Assembly: GCF_000702305.1 (NCBI RefSeq)
Contig: NZ_JNLC01000016.1
Location: 186,001 to 250,000, forward strand
From: Allobosea sp. 117
GTDB lineage: Bacteria > Pseudomonadota > Alphaproteobacteria > Rhizobiales > Xanthobacteraceae
Direction of reading: 5' to 3'
DNA length: 64,000 bases
The notes under the pieces were generated by a model, which was not told where the DNA came from, ran no database searches, and saw nothing but the letters and a program-made list of their open reading frames with translations. How positions within the stretch are numbered: position 1 is the stretch's first letter; the number at the start of each line of letters is the position of its first letter. The position numbers were made by a program, and so were the translations under genes. Shown here one piece after another: positions 8,779 to 18,101 of the stretch.

Positions 8779-9642
8779 TCACGCCTGTTCGGGCAGCAGA
8801 TCGGCCGGGCGGCGCAGCACCAACGCCACGCCGGCGACGACGATCGCGGCGCCGATCAGCTTGATCGGGGCCGGCGTGTCGCCCAGCAGCGCGATGCCGA
8901 AGATGACGGTGAGCATCGGCTGCACCATCGAGTAGGGCACCACGCTGTTCACCGGATGACGCTGCAGCAGCCAGTACCAGACGCCATAGGCGATGATCGA
9001 GGAGATCACCGCGCTGTAGACCACCGACAGCCAGCCATGCCAGCCGGCGGCGGCAAGCGCCTGCACCTGCCCGTCCTCGAGCGCGAAGGACAGCAGGGCG
9101 AGCATCGGCGTGGCGATTAGCGAGGTCCAGCCCATCACCGTGACCGGCGCGATCTCCGGCATCGACTTGATGACGAGGTTGCTCACCGCCCAGCCGCTCG
9201 CGCTGAGCACCAGCAACAACAGCGGCATCGGCGCCGGCAGGGTCGGCCCGGCCGCCAGCACGCCGATGCCGACCAGCGTGACGGCGAGACCCAGAATGCG
9301 GGCGAGGCCCAGCCGCTCGCGGAAGAAGATGGCGGCAAGGACGGTGGCGATCGGCGCGCCGAGTTGCACCAGCACTGCCGTGGTGCCCACCTCGGACATG
9401 CTCAGCGCGATGAAGAGCAGGCCAAAATGCATCAGCCCGAAGGTCAGCGACACCAGCAGCAGCCAGGGAAGCTGCTCGCGGGTGATGCGGGTGAACGGCA
9501 CCACGAGCGCGGCGACCAGCGCGAAACGCAGCGCGCTCATCAGGATCGGGGGAATCTCGGCCACGCCCTGCTTGACGATGATCATGTTCAGCGCCCACGC
9601 GGAAACGACCGCGATGGCGAGCAGCTTGTCCTTCAGGGGCAT
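8779..9642 (-). CDS. EamA/DMT-superfamily transporter
   Basis: This drug/metabolite exporter has two EamA repeats and about ten hydrophobic helices (287 aa from MPLKDKLL). The second half contains the characteristic PVNSVVPYSMVQPMLTVIFG stretch, which resembles amino-acid-metabolite exporters of the YddG/RhaT type. The frame opens at 9666, but the ATG at 9642 places the start immediately before the first membrane helix, as in relatives. The substrate is unknown. Confidence 0.85.
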   Translation of the reverse strand: MPLKDKLLAIAVVSAWALNMIIVKQGVAEIPPILMSALRFALVAALVVPFTRITREQLPWLLLVSLTFGLMHFGLLFIALSMSEVGTTAVLVQLGAPIATVLAAIFFRERLGLARILGLAVTLVGIGVLAAGPTLPAPMPLLLLVLSASGWAVSNLVIKSMPEIAPVTVMGWTSLIATPMLALLSFALEDGQVQALAAAGWHGWLSVVYSAVISSIIAYGVWYWLLQRHPVNSVVPYSMVQPMLTVIFGIALLGDTPAPIKLIGAAIVVAGVALVLRRPADLLPEQA

Positions 9643-9677
9643 GGGGTACCGGCGAGACGGCCGCATAACGGGAATCG

Positions 9678-9710
9678 CCGCCGGAAGGCGGCAGCCGGCG
9701 GTTTTGTTTG
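9678..9710 (+). terminator. Terminator-like hairpin in divergent gap
   Basis: CCGCCGG (9678-9684), a 10-nt loop and CCGGCGG (9695-9701) are followed by TTTTGTTTG, the shape of a plus-strand intrinsic terminator. It lies upstream of both flanking genes, which are divergent, so it ends no visible gene. It may stop antisense transcription or belong to a leader. Confidence 0.5.
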
Positions 9711-9860
9711 TCTACATCACGAATGGGCTCCCACCTACTGGTGTAACGACATGACTGTCCCGCGTCGGCGGCATGCGTGGCGCGGGCATGCCGGCGCCAC
9801 GCGCGGGATGGCGTACGGGCCGGAATTTTCAAAGCGGTGCAATCGGGTTAAAGGGGCATC

Positions 9861-10643
9861 ATGCAGAACGATGCCGTGCACGATACCGAGCAGCCCGACG
9901 AACCCACCACCGCCGGGGAGCTGGCGCTCGCCGGCCGGCTCGGCTTCCGCCATGCCGCGCCTACCAAGCCGCCGCTGCCGCCCGGCCGGCACGATCTCGG
10001 GCTGTTCGATCAGCGCGACTATGTGCTGGTGGTGCCGGAGGGCATCGATCCAGCTAAGCCGACGCCGCTGATGGTGCTGTTCCATGGCGGTGGTGGCAGC
10101 GCCGAGAAGATCATGCCGATTATGAAGCGGCATGCGGAGACGCGCGGCTTCCTGCTGCTGGTGCCGCAGTCGCTGTTTCCGACCTGGGACATCGTGATCG
10201 CCGGTAACGGGCCGGATCGCGAGCGGCTCGACATCGGGCTCGCCGAGGTCGCCTCGCGCTTCACGCTCGATCCCGCCCGCCTTGCCTTTGCCGGCCATTC
10301 GGACGGGGGCAGCTATTCGCTCTCGACCGGCCTGTCCAACGGGCGCTTCGTCACCCATGTACTGGCGTTCTCAGCCGGCTTCATGACGGTGCTGGCGCAG
10401 GAAGGCGCGCCGCGCGTCTTCGTCGCCCACGGCACGAAGGACACGCAGACGCCGATCGACACCGCCGGACGTTCCCACGCGCGCAAGCTGCGTGCGGCGG
10501 GCTACGACCTCGTCTATCTGGAATATGACGGCCCCCACGCCTCGCAGCCGCTCATGGTGCAGGTCGGCGTGGACTTCTTCCTCGGCAGGCGGGCGCCGGA
10601 TGCGGCGAAGATCGCGGGACCGGCAGAACCGGCCCCGCGCTGA
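9861..10643 (+). CDS. Alpha/beta hydrolase (phospholipase/carboxylesterase-like)
   Basis: This 260-aa cytoplasmic hydrolase has no signal peptide. It has an oxyanion-loop motif LFHGGGGS (about 73-80), the nucleophile elbow FAGHSDGG (Ser147), a likely acid in HGTKD (Asp194) and a His in DGPHASQP (His226), so a full catalytic triad is visible. The relation is to the carboxylesterase/phospholipase (poly-hydroxybutyrate depolymerase-like) group. The substrate is not known. It converges with the small gene at 10674-11036. Confidence 0.78.
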   Translation: MQNDAVHDTEQPDEPTTAGELALAGRLGFRHAAPTKPPLPPGRHDLGLFDQRDYVLVVPEGIDPAKPTPLMVLFHGGGGSAEKIMPIMKRHAETRGFLLLVPQSLFPTWDIVIAGNGPDRERLDIGLAEVASRFTLDPARLAFAGHSDGGSYSLSTGLSNGRFVTHVLAFSAGFMTVLAQEGAPRVFVAHGTKDTQTPIDTAGRSHARKLRAAGYDLVYLEYDGPHASQPLMVQVGVDFFLGRRAPDAAKIAGPAEPAPR

Positions 10644-10673
10644 AATCCCGCCAGCGGTCAGCTCAGCTCTGGT

Positions 10674-11036
10674 TTAGCTGAGCTTCTTGGCCTTGCTGGC
10701 GATCTCGGCGACCTGGGCGTCGATATCCTTCATCAGCGCGACGAAGGCGTCCGGGCCGGCGTCGAGCGCCTTCTGCACGTCACTTGCCCAGGTGGAGTGG
10801 CGCAGCGTGAAGGTGGTGACCGCCGAGGAGGAGCCGTGCTTCTTCGTCAGGTGGTCGCTGATGCGGAACGGAATCGGCTCCAGCGCGAGATAGCGGCTGG
10901 TCTCGTGCTCCTTGATGAAGGCGGCGAAGGTCTCGGCCAGCGCGCGGTAGTCGTCCTTCTCGCAGAGCTCGGTCACCTTGGCGAGCAGCGGCACCAGCGG
11001 AGAATGATGGCTCTTCTGGTAGTCAGCGGCGGTCAT
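10674..11036 (-). CDS. Small helical protein of unknown function
   Basis: This is a 120-aa soluble protein, mostly charged and helical, with no signal peptide or cysteine pair that would suggest a function. It has a good ribosome site (GAGGAACG about 7 nt before the ATG) and the codon use of its neighbours, so it looks like a real gene. I do not recognise the family. It ends 30 bp from the convergent hydrolase gene and is about 170 bp downstream of glpX. Confidence 0.7.
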   Translation of the reverse strand: MTAADYQKSHHSPLVPLLAKVTELCEKDDYRALAETFAAFIKEHETSRYLALEPIPFRISDHLTKKHGSSSAVTTFTLRHSTWASDVQKALDAGPDAFVALMKDIDAQVAEIASKAKKLS

Positions 11037-11206
11037 GGGTCGTTCCTCATCGCGTCAACGGATTGAGGCGGGGCGCCTCGGCTTGCGGATCACAGCGCAT
11101 TCCGCATCTCCGAGGTAAGCGGCCCGCCCCCGCCGATCAAGCCCGATCCGGAAAGCTTTCCCGATACGCGGCAAATCGCCCGCGGCGGCGAGCCCCCTGC
11201 CCGCGC

Positions 11207-12202
11207 TCAGTCGAGATGGAACTTCGACAGGTCGCGATGCTCGGCCTCGATCCAGCGCACCGTGCCGGAGGCCGAACGCATGACCACCGTATGGGTCCTC
11301 ACCACGCCCTTGTCGTACTTCACGCCCTTGAGCAGGTTGCCGGTGGTGACACCGGTCGCCGCGATCAGGCAGTCGCCGCGCACCATGTCGGTGATGGTGT
11401 AGATCTTCTTCGGGTCGGAGACGCCCATCTTCTTGGCGCGGGCCCGCTTCTCGTCGGTGTCGAGGATCAGACGGGTGTACATCTCGCCGCCGATGCAGCG
11501 CAGCGCCGCCGCCGCCAGCACGCCCTCGGGGGCGCCGCCGGTGCCGAGATAGATGTCGACGCCGGTCTCGTCCGGGTTGGTGGTGTGGATGACGCCGGCG
11601 ACGTCGCCGTCGGTGATGAGCTGCACCGCTGCGCCGGTCTTGCGCGCGGCGGCGATGATGCCGGCGTGGCGCGGACGGTCGAGGATCAGCGCGGTGATCT
11701 CGGAGGGCTTCACACCCTTGGCCTTGGCCAGCGAGTTGATGTTCTCCTCAGGGGAGGCGTCGATATCGATCGTGCCCTTGGGATAGCCGGGGCCGATAGC
11801 GATCTTCTCCATGTAGACGTCGGGGGCGTAGAGCATGGTGCCGCCCTCGGCCATCGCCATCACCGCGATGGAGCCCGGCATGTTCTTGGCGCACAGCGTG
11901 GTGCCCTCGAGCGGGTCGACCGCGATGTCGACTGCCGGCCCCTTGCCGGTGCCGAGTTCCTCGCCGATGAACAGCATCGGCGCCTCGTCGCGCTCGCCCT
12001 CGCCGATGACGATACGGCCGGCGATCGGCAGGCGGTTCAGCTCGCGCCGCATGGCGTCCACCGCGGCCTTATCGGCCGCCTTTTCGTCGCCGCGCCCGCG
12101 CAGGCTGGCGGAGGCGACCGCCGCGCGCTCGGTGACACGCACCAGCTCCAGCGTCAGGATGCGCTCCAGCGCCTGATCCGGTTTGACCGTGATTTCCGCC
12201 AT
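11207..12202 (-). CDS. glpX: Class II fructose-1,6-bisphosphatase
   Basis: GlpX hydrolyses fructose 1,6-bisphosphate to fructose 6-phosphate in gluconeogenesis and, in autotrophs, in the Calvin cycle. The 331-aa protein has the metal/phosphatase signatures IGEGERDEAPML (about 67-78) and DPLEGTT (96-102). The conserved KKIYTITDMVRGDCLIAATGVT stretch lies near the C-terminus. It starts 14 bp after the hom stop, so it is very likely cotranscribed with hom and the aminotransferase gene. Confidence 0.95.
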   Translation of the reverse strand: MAEITVKPDQALERILTLELVRVTERAAVASASLRGRGDEKAADKAAVDAMRRELNRLPIAGRIVIGEGERDEAPMLFIGEELGTGKGPAVDIAVDPLEGTTLCAKNMPGSIAVMAMAEGGTMLYAPDVYMEKIAIGPGYPKGTIDIDASPEENINSLAKAKGVKPSEITALILDRPRHAGIIAAARKTGAAVQLITDGDVAGVIHTTNPDETGVDIYLGTGGAPEGVLAAAALRCIGGEMYTRLILDTDEKRARAKKMGVSDPKKIYTITDMVRGDCLIAATGVTTGNLLKGVKYDKGVVRTHTVVMRSASGTVRWIEAEHRDLSKFHLD

Positions 12203-12216
12203 GCTGTCAGCCCCTC

Positions 12217-13542
12217 TCAGTCCTTTTCTATACGTATCATCTGCGGTGGCGCGGTGATAACGCCGTCGGCCTCGATGGCCGCAATGGCGTGGCGCACCGC
12301 ATCCTCGGTCGTCGCATAGGTGATCAGCACGACCGGCGCCGGGTTCTCGGCGCTCTCCGGGCGATCCCCGCCATGCGGACGGCCGCGACGGTGCTGCATG
12401 ATGGATTCGAGCGAGATGTTCTGCTCCGCCATGTGCCGGGCGATGGTCGCCGCCGAACCGGGCCGGTCGACCACGGCAAGGCGGATATAATAGCCGCCCT
12501 CATGACGCTGGATTGTCGCCCGGCCGGCCTGCCGCAGGCTCGCCGCCGGATAACCGAACGGCGCGCCGCGCCGGCCGATGGCGGCGTCGCAGAGATCGGC
12601 CACCACGGCGGAGGCGGTGGCATCGCCGCCGGCACCCGGCCCGGCGAGGATCAGCGGCACGGCGTCGCCGTCGATGGCGACCGCGTTGGTGACACCGGAC
12701 ACCTGCGCGATCGGCCAGTGCTTGGGCACCATGGTCGGATGCACGCGCTGCTCGATGCCGGTCTCGGTCCGCACCGCGACGCCGAGCAGCTTCACCCTAT
12801 AGCCGAGCTCGTCGGCGGCGGTGAGGTCGGCGAGCGTGATCGAGCGGATGCCCTCGACATGGATCGCGTCCGGATCGGGCTGGACGCCGAAGGCGAGCGC
12901 GACCAGCAGAGTCAGCTTATGGGCGGTGTCGAAGCCGTCGATGTCGAAGGTCGGGTCGGCCTCGGCATAGCCGAGATGCTGGGCCTCGGCGAGGCAGTCC
13001 TCGAAGGACAGCCCCTCCTCCTGCATCTTGGTGAGGATGTAGTTGCAGGTGCCGTTGAGGATGCCCGAGACGCGCTCGACGCGGTTGCCGAGCAGCGCCT
13101 CGCGCAGCGTCTTCACCACCGGAATGCCGCCGGCGACCGCCGCCTCGAAGCTGATCAGGGCGCCCTTGGCTTCAGCAGCCGCCGCGAGACTCGCGCCGTG
13201 ATGGGCGAGCAGCGCCTTGTTGGCGGTGACGATGTCGTGGCCCGCCTCGATTGCGGCTTCCACCGCCCGGCAGGCGATGCCGTCCGAGCCGCCGATCAGC
13301 TCGACGAAGACGTCGATACCGGGATCGCGCGCCAGCTCGACCGCATCGTCGAACCAGCGCATGCCGGAAACATCGCAGTCGCGGTTGCGGGTACGATCGC
13401 GGGCACTGACCGCGACCACCTCGACGGGGCGCCCTGTGCGCAGGGCGATCTCGTCCTTGCGGCGTGAGAGCATGCGCACCACGCCTGCGCCGACCGTGCC
13501 GAGGCCGGCGATGCCTATTCTGAGCGGCGGCGCCATATGCAA
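12217..13542 (-). CDS. hom: Homoserine dehydrogenase
   Basis: The enzyme reduces aspartate semialdehyde to homoserine, on the path to threonine and methionine. The 441-aa protein has an N-terminal NAD(P) motif GLGTVGAGVV (about 13-22) and the catalytic domain with SGILNGTCNYILTKM and YAEADPTFDIDGFDTAHKL. A C-terminal ACT domain (about 350-430, starting YYIRLAVVDRPGSAATIA) implies feedback control by threonine. It is the middle gene of aminotransferase-hom-glpX. Confidence 0.96.
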   Translation of the reverse strand: MHMAPPLRIGIAGLGTVGAGVVRMLSRRKDEIALRTGRPVEVVAVSARDRTRNRDCDVSGMRWFDDAVELARDPGIDVFVELIGGSDGIACRAVEAAIEAGHDIVTANKALLAHHGASLAAAAEAKGALISFEAAVAGGIPVVKTLREALLGNRVERVSGILNGTCNYILTKMQEEGLSFEDCLAEAQHLGYAEADPTFDIDGFDTAHKLTLLVALAFGVQPDPDAIHVEGIRSITLADLTAADELGYRVKLLGVAVRTETGIEQRVHPTMVPKHWPIAQVSGVTNAVAIDGDAVPLILAGPGAGGDATASAVVADLCDAAIGRRGAPFGYPAASLRQAGRATIQRHEGGYYIRLAVVDRPGSAATIARHMAEQNISLESIMQHRRGRPHGGDRPESAENPAPVVLITYATTEDAVRHAIAAIEADGVITAPPQMIRIEKD

Positions 13543-13596
13543 TCCGAACGCAACAGGGAACGAATACGACGCCCTCGCGGGGGTGAACCCCGCTTG

Positions 13597-14814
13597 TCAG
13601 CGCGCCGCGGCGAGAGGAACGACGTTGTGCAATGTTTCGGCGCCCGATTCAAGGAACCGCCGGACATTGCGCGCCGCCTGCCGGATGCGCTGCTCGTTCT
13701 CCACAAGCGCGATACGCACATAGTCGTCGCCGTGCTCGCCGAAGCCGACACCGGGGGCGACGGCGACGTCAGCCTTCTCGATCAGCAGCTTGGCGAACTC
13801 GACGCTGCCGAGACGGCGAAACTTCTCGGGGATCGGCACCCAGGCGAACATCGAGGCGCTCGGCGAGGGGATTTCCCAGCCGGCCTTGCCGAAGCTGTCC
13901 ACCAGCACGTCGCGGCGCTTCTTGTAGACCGCGCGCATCTCGGCGATGCACTCCTGCGGGCCGTTGAGCGCGGCGGTGGCCGCCACCTGGATCGGCGTGT
14001 AGGCACCGTAGTCGAGATAGGACTTCACGCGGGCCAGCGCGGCGATGAGACGCTCGTTGCCGACCGCGAACCCCATGCGCCAGCCGGCCATGGAGAAGGT
14101 CTTCGACATGGAGGTGAACTCGACGGTGACGTCCATCGCGCCGGGCACCTGAAGCACGGACGGGGGCGGCACATCGTCGAAATAGACCTCGGAATAAGCG
14201 AGGTCGGAGAGCACGATGAGATCGTGCTTCTTCGCGAAGGCGACAACGTCGCGGTAGAAATCGATATCCGCCACGCAGGCCGTCGGGTTCGACGGATAGC
14301 AGAGCACCAGCGCCAGCGGCGAGGGAATGGAGTGCGCCACCGCGCGCTCCAGCGCATGGAAGAATTCCGGCCCCGGCTCGCAGGGCACCGAGCGGATCGC
14401 CGCGCCCGCCATCAGGAAGCCAAAGGCGTGGATCGGATAGCTGGGATTGGGCACGAGGATCACGTCGCCCGGGGCGGTGATCGCCTGCGCCATGTTGGCG
14501 AAGCCTTCCTTCGAGCCCAGCGTCGCGACCACTTGCGTGTCGGGATTCAGCTTCACGCCGAAGCGGCGCTCGTAATAGGCCGCCTGCGCGCGGCGCAGGC
14601 CCGGAATGCCCTTGGACGCCGAATAGCGGTCGGTGTGGGGCTTGCCGATGGTCTCCTTGAGCTTCTCGACCACATGCGCCGGGGCATCGAGGTCGGGGTT
14701 GCCCATACCGAGGTCCACGATGTCGGCGCCGGCGTTGCGGGCGGCGGCCTTTACACGGTTGACCTGCTCGAACACGTAAGGCGGCAGCCGGCGGATGCGG
14801 TGGAAATCGGTCAT
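13597..14814 (-). CDS. Class I/II PLP-dependent aminotransferase (AlaC/DapL-like)
   Basis: This 405-aa fold-type I aminotransferase has the early motif DLGMGNPDLDAP and the substrate/PLP region LGSKEGFANM. PSNPT follows, and the PLP lysine lies in TSMSKTFSMAGWRMGF. Relatives adjacent to hom in alphaproteobacteria are labelled alanine/aspartate transaminase or LL-diaminopimelate aminotransferase. The sequence alone does not decide between these. The ORF could start at 14859, but MTDFHRIRRLPPYVF at 14814 matches the family start and has TGGAG upstream. It lies 54 bp before hom in a likely operon. Confidence 0.9.
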   Translation of the reverse strand: MTDFHRIRRLPPYVFEQVNRVKAAARNAGADIVDLGMGNPDLDAPAHVVEKLKETIGKPHTDRYSASKGIPGLRRAQAAYYERRFGVKLNPDTQVVATLGSKEGFANMAQAITAPGDVILVPNPSYPIHAFGFLMAGAAIRSVPCEPGPEFFHALERAVAHSIPSPLALVLCYPSNPTACVADIDFYRDVVAFAKKHDLIVLSDLAYSEVYFDDVPPPSVLQVPGAMDVTVEFTSMSKTFSMAGWRMGFAVGNERLIAALARVKSYLDYGAYTPIQVAATAALNGPQECIAEMRAVYKKRRDVLVDSFGKAGWEIPSPSASMFAWVPIPEKFRRLGSVEFAKLLIEKADVAVAPGVGFGEHGDDYVRIALVENEQRIRQAARNVRRFLESGAETLHNVVPLAAAR

Positions 14815-14937
14815 CGGTCTCAAGCTCCAGACCCGCCACGGATTCTCCCGGGGCGGCACGAGCGCGCTTCATACCATTGTTCGCTGGCGCGCACAGCGTT
14901 GGAATCGCAGGTTAAGGTGGCGGAAGCGTGATGTGCG

Positions 14938-15264
14938 CTACTGCCCGGCGTTCTCTTCAAGCTCCTGCTGCTTCTGTGATTCGCGCTGCTTGGCGACGTT
15001 CTGCAGGTCGTCCTGCATCTTCTTCTGCCCGGCGTCGTCGAGCACGGGCTTGTCGCTGGTCGGCGCAGAGATGGTCCCGAAGGTCGGGTAGGACAGCGTC
15101 TTCGGGTCTGGCCCGCGCACCTCGCCAACGCGGTCTTTCACGAAGGGAATGTCGGAAATCGCACATCCGGCGAGCATGAGCCCGGCCGCCAGGGCGGCGC
15201 AAACCGACGCCGGACGGCGCATGGCGGGCGGATGCCGGTCTTCCTTCCGCTTGATTCCGATCAT
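14938..15264 (-). CDS. Small outer-membrane-type lipoprotein
   Basis: This is a protein of about 108 aa with a basic N-terminus, a hydrophobic stretch and the lipobox LAGC, so it should be lipidated and anchored in a membrane. The mature part is short, polar and ends in a Gln/Glu-rich helix. The ATG at 15264 has a GGAG at suitable distance. ATG codons at 15279 and 15222 are alternatives, and the last would give a shorter signal. The family is unrecognised beyond 'small lipoprotein'. It is divergent from phaC. Confidence 0.75.
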   Translation of the reverse strand: MIGIKRKEDRHPPAMRRPASVCAALAAGLMLAGCAISDIPFVKDRVGEVRGPDPKTLSYPTFGTISAPTSDKPVLDDAGQKKMQDDLQNVAKQRESQKQQELEENAGQ

Positions 15265-15385
15265 CGCCGGGGTCTCCAAACTCGCCTCTTATACGATCTC
15301 ATCGCGTTGCCGCGACACACTCGCTACTCCGGAGCACCGGGTTTATGATGCCTATCCGTCAGTGACCAGCCCGCGAGGACAAGCG

Positions 15386-17239
15386 GTGAGCAACAGGACC
15401 ATCGTACAGCCCCCTCGCGCCAACGAGCGGAGCGACGCTTCCCCGAAACCGGACGCCGGCAAGGCCGACGGTCCCATCGACCTCGAAGCCTTTGCCGGCA
15501 ACCTTGCCCGTCTGGTCGAAGAAGGCGGCAAAGCGATGGCCGCCTATCTGCGCCCGCGCGAGGACGGCCGGGTCAAGGACGACATGGCGGAGGACATCGC
15601 CGACGTCATGAAGACGCTCGGCCAGGTCGCGGAATACTGGCTGCAGGACCCCCAGCGGACGATCGACGCCCAGTCCCGGCTGATCGGCGGCTATCTGTCG
15701 CTGTGGTCCTCGACGCTGAAGAGGCTGAGCGGCGAGGAGGCCGAGCCGGTGGCGACGCCCGAGGTGCGCGACACCCGCTTCGCCGATGCCGAATGGAGCA
15801 CCAACCCGTTCTTCGACGCGCTGAAGCAGACCTATCTGCTCACCGCGAACTGGGCGGAAAAGCTGGTCGACGACGCCGAGATCGACAGGCACACCAAGCA
15901 CAAGGCGGAATTCTACGTCCGCCAGATCGCCAGCGCGGTGTCGCCGTCCAACTTCGTGCTGACCAACCCGGAGCTGCTGCGCACCACACTGGCCTCCAAC
16001 GGCGAGAACCTCGTGCGCGGCATGAAGATGCTGGCCGAGGACATCGAGGCGGGCGGCGGCGACCTCAAGATCCGCCAGACCGACACGACCAAGTTCAAGG
16101 TCGGCGAAAACCTCGCCGCCACGCCGGGCAAAGTGATCTTCCAGAACGAGCTGATGCAGCTCATCCAGTACGCTCCGACCACCGAGACGGTGCTGAAGCC
16201 GCCGCTGGTGATCGTGCCGCCGTGGATCAACAAGTTCTACGTGCTCGACCTCAACGCGGAGAAATCCTTCATCCGCTGGGCGGTGGCGCAGGGCCTGACG
16301 GTGTTCGTGATCTCCTGGGTCAATCCCGATCCCTCGCATGCCAATAAGGGCTTCGAGTCCTACATGCAGGACGGCGTGCTGAAGGCGATGGAGGTCGCCC
16401 GGCAGGCCTCCGGCTCGCGCGACCTTCACATGGCGGGCTATTGCGTCGGCGGCACCATGCTCGCCATCACCCTCGCCTGGCTGGCGGCGGCAAGGAAGGA
16501 CAAGGGCATACGCTCGGCCACCTTCCTGACGACACAGGTCGACTTCACCTATGCCGGCGACCTCAAGGTGTTCATCGACGAGGAGCAGGTCGCGGCCATC
16601 GAGCGGCGCATGCTGGAGGCGGGCGTGCTGGAGGGCCGGCGCATGGCCAACGCCTTCAACATGCTGCGCGCCAACGACCTGATCTGGCCCTATGTGGTCA
16701 ATAACTACCTCAAGGGCCAGGCGCCCTTCCCCTTCGACATGCTCTATTGGAACGCCGACTCGACCCGGTTGCCGGCGGCCAACCACTCTTTCTATCTGCG
16801 CAGTTGCTACCTCGAGAACCGGCTCGCCAAGGGCGAGCTGACCCTCGGCGGGCTGAAGATCGACCTGAAGCGGGTGACGCTGCCGACCTACAGCCTCGCC
16901 ACCCGCGAGGATCACATCGCGCCGGCACCCTCGGTGTTCTTCGGCATGCAGAAATTCGGTACGCCGACCCGCTTCGTGCTCGCCGCCTCCGGCCACATCG
17001 CCGGGGTCATCAACCCGCCCTCGCGCGCCAAGTACCAGTACTGGACCGGCCCCTCCCCCTCGGGCGCCTATGAGAAGTGGATCGACGATGCCGAGGCACA
17101 CCCCGGCTCGTGGTGGCCGGACTGGCTCTCATGGATCGAGGCGATCGAACCCCGGCGCGTGCCGGCGCGGGTACCCGGCGGCAAGAAGTTCGCGCCGATC
17201 GAGGACGCGCCGGGCAGCTATGTGAAGGTCAAGGCGTGA
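15386..17239 (+). CDS. phaC: Class I poly(R)-hydroxyalkanoate synthase
   Basis: PhaC polymerises (R)-3-hydroxyacyl-CoA into storage polyester at granule surfaces. The 617-aa product has an N-terminal PhaC domain, the [12 protein letters not shown] region, and the lipase-like box GYCVGG with the nucleophile Cys353. The later Asp/His regions are [12 protein letters not shown] and [14 protein letters not shown]. The frame is open from 15149, but the GTG at 15386 has GCGAGGA 6 nt upstream and fits the length of class I enzymes, so I take it as the start. No phaA, phaB or phaR gene is in the window. The downstream gene overlaps its stop by 4 nt. Confidence 0.95.
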   Translation: MSNRTIVQPPRANERSDASPKPDAGKADGPIDLEAFAGNLARLVEEGGKAMAAYLRPREDGRVKDDMAEDIADVMKTLGQVAEYWLQDPQRTIDAQSRLIGGYLSLWSSTLKRLSGEEAEPVATPEVRDTRFADAEWSTNPFFDALKQTYLLTANWAEKLVDDAEIDRHTKHKAEFYVRQIASAVSPSNFVLTNPELLRTTLASNGENLVRGMKMLAEDIEAGGGDLKIRQTDTTKFKVGENLAATPGKVIFQNELMQLIQYAPTTETVLKPPLVIVPPWINKFYVLDLNAEKSFIRWAVAQGLTVFVISWVNPDPSHANKGFESYMQDGVLKAMEVARQASGSRDLHMAGYCVGGTMLAITLAWLAAARKDKGIRSATFLTTQVDFTYAGDLKVFIDEEQVAAIERRMLEAGVLEGRRMANAFNMLRANDLIWPYVVNNYLKGQAPFPFDMLYWNADSTRLPAANHSFYLRSCYLENRLAKGELTLGGLKIDLKRVTLPTYSLATREDHIAPAPSVFFGMQKFGTPTRFVLAASGHIAGVINPPSRAKYQYWTGPSPSGAYEKWIDDAEAHPGSWWPDWLSWIEAIEPRRVPARVPGGKKFAPIEDAPGSYVKVKA

Positions 17240-18036
17240 GCGCTCGCCGTCTTGCCGCTGCCCTCGGCCTGCTTGGGCTGATCGCCGCGCCCCACGCGGC
17301 GGGCGCGGCCAGCTTCGATTGCGCCAAGGCGGCCGCCCCCGACGAGCGTGCCATATGCGCCGACGCCACCCTCTCGGCGCTCGACAGCGAGATGGGCGGC
17401 CTCTGGTACGCCTATGACCGCGTGCCGATGCTGATGGGGGGAAGCGGCACGCGGCGCGACGAGGCGCGCGCCTTCCTCGCGGCGCGGGCGCAGTGCGGCG
17501 CCAATGCCGGCTGCCTCCTGCCGCTCTATCGCAACCGCGTGGCCACACTGCAGTTGCAGATCGACGACGCGATGGAGACGCTCACGCGTCAGGCCAATGC
17601 CGCTCCGGCGCCACCCGCTCCAGCGCCGCAGCCGGTGATGGACCAGGTCGGCGCCTTCTTCGCGCAATGCAGTGCGGCGGGCGGCAAGCTGCAGGGCAAT
17701 GCGTGGCCGGCGATGATGAGCGCCGACATCGATCATGACGGCCGGCTCGACTATGTGCTCAACACGCAGACGCTGCGCTGCGACGGCGCGCCGACTGCCT
17801 ATTGCGCCGCCGCCGACGGCTGCGACATCGCCGTCAGCCTGTCGCGCGCCAGTTACGCGCCGACGAAGCTGCGCGGCGTCCGCCCGACGCTGATGCAGGG
17901 CGCCGATCTGGCGACGTTCTATCTGCGGGTCGACAAGAAGCTGTGCAGCGACGTCACCTCCGGCACGGCCTGCTGGGGTACGTGGAAGTGGAACGGCACG
18001 GCGCTGGCGCCGAGCTACAAGGCCCGGCAGCGCTAG
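17236..18036 (+). CDS. Secreted LprI/DUF1311-like protein
   Basis: This 266-aa protein starts at a GTG that overlaps the phaC stop (GTGA), so it is probably translationally coupled to phaC. It has a signal peptide of about 24 aa ending in AAGA. Residues about 25-110 have the cysteine-containing [17 protein letters not shown] and [12 protein letters not shown] pattern of DUF1311/lysozyme-inhibitor LprI-like domains. The C-terminal part (about 135-266) has four to six more cysteines and an unknown fold containing a [12 protein letters not shown] segment that resembles a calcium-binding loop. It is probably periplasmic. Why it is paired with phaC is unclear. Confidence 0.75.
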   Translation: MSARRLAAALGLLGLIAAPHAAGAASFDCAKAAAPDERAICADATLSALDSEMGGLWYAYDRVPMLMGGSGTRRDEARAFLAARAQCGANAGCLLPLYRNRVATLQLQIDDAMETLTRQANAAPAPPAPAPQPVMDQVGAFFAQCSAAGGKLQGNAWPAMMSADIDHDGRLDYVLNTQTLRCDGAPTAYCAAADGCDIAVSLSRASYAPTKLRGVRPTLMQGADLATFYLRVDKKLCSDVTSGTACWGTWKWNGTALAPSYKARQR

Positions 18037-18095
18037 AGCATTTAATCGAGAGCACGTTCTTGCCGATCAGGTGATTCCACCCGATCGGCAAGGGC
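18035..18095. repeat. Palindromic repeat family A, copy 1
   Basis: A unit of about 61 bp starting AGAGCATTTAATCGAGAGCA contains a strong hairpin: TTGCCGATC (18060-18068) pairs with GATCGGCAA (18083-18091). A second copy lies at 26748-26811. It fills the gap between two convergent genes and may act as a bidirectional terminator. It is probably a dispersed genomic repeat. Confidence 0.7.
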
Positions 18096-18101
18096 TCGGC
18101 C

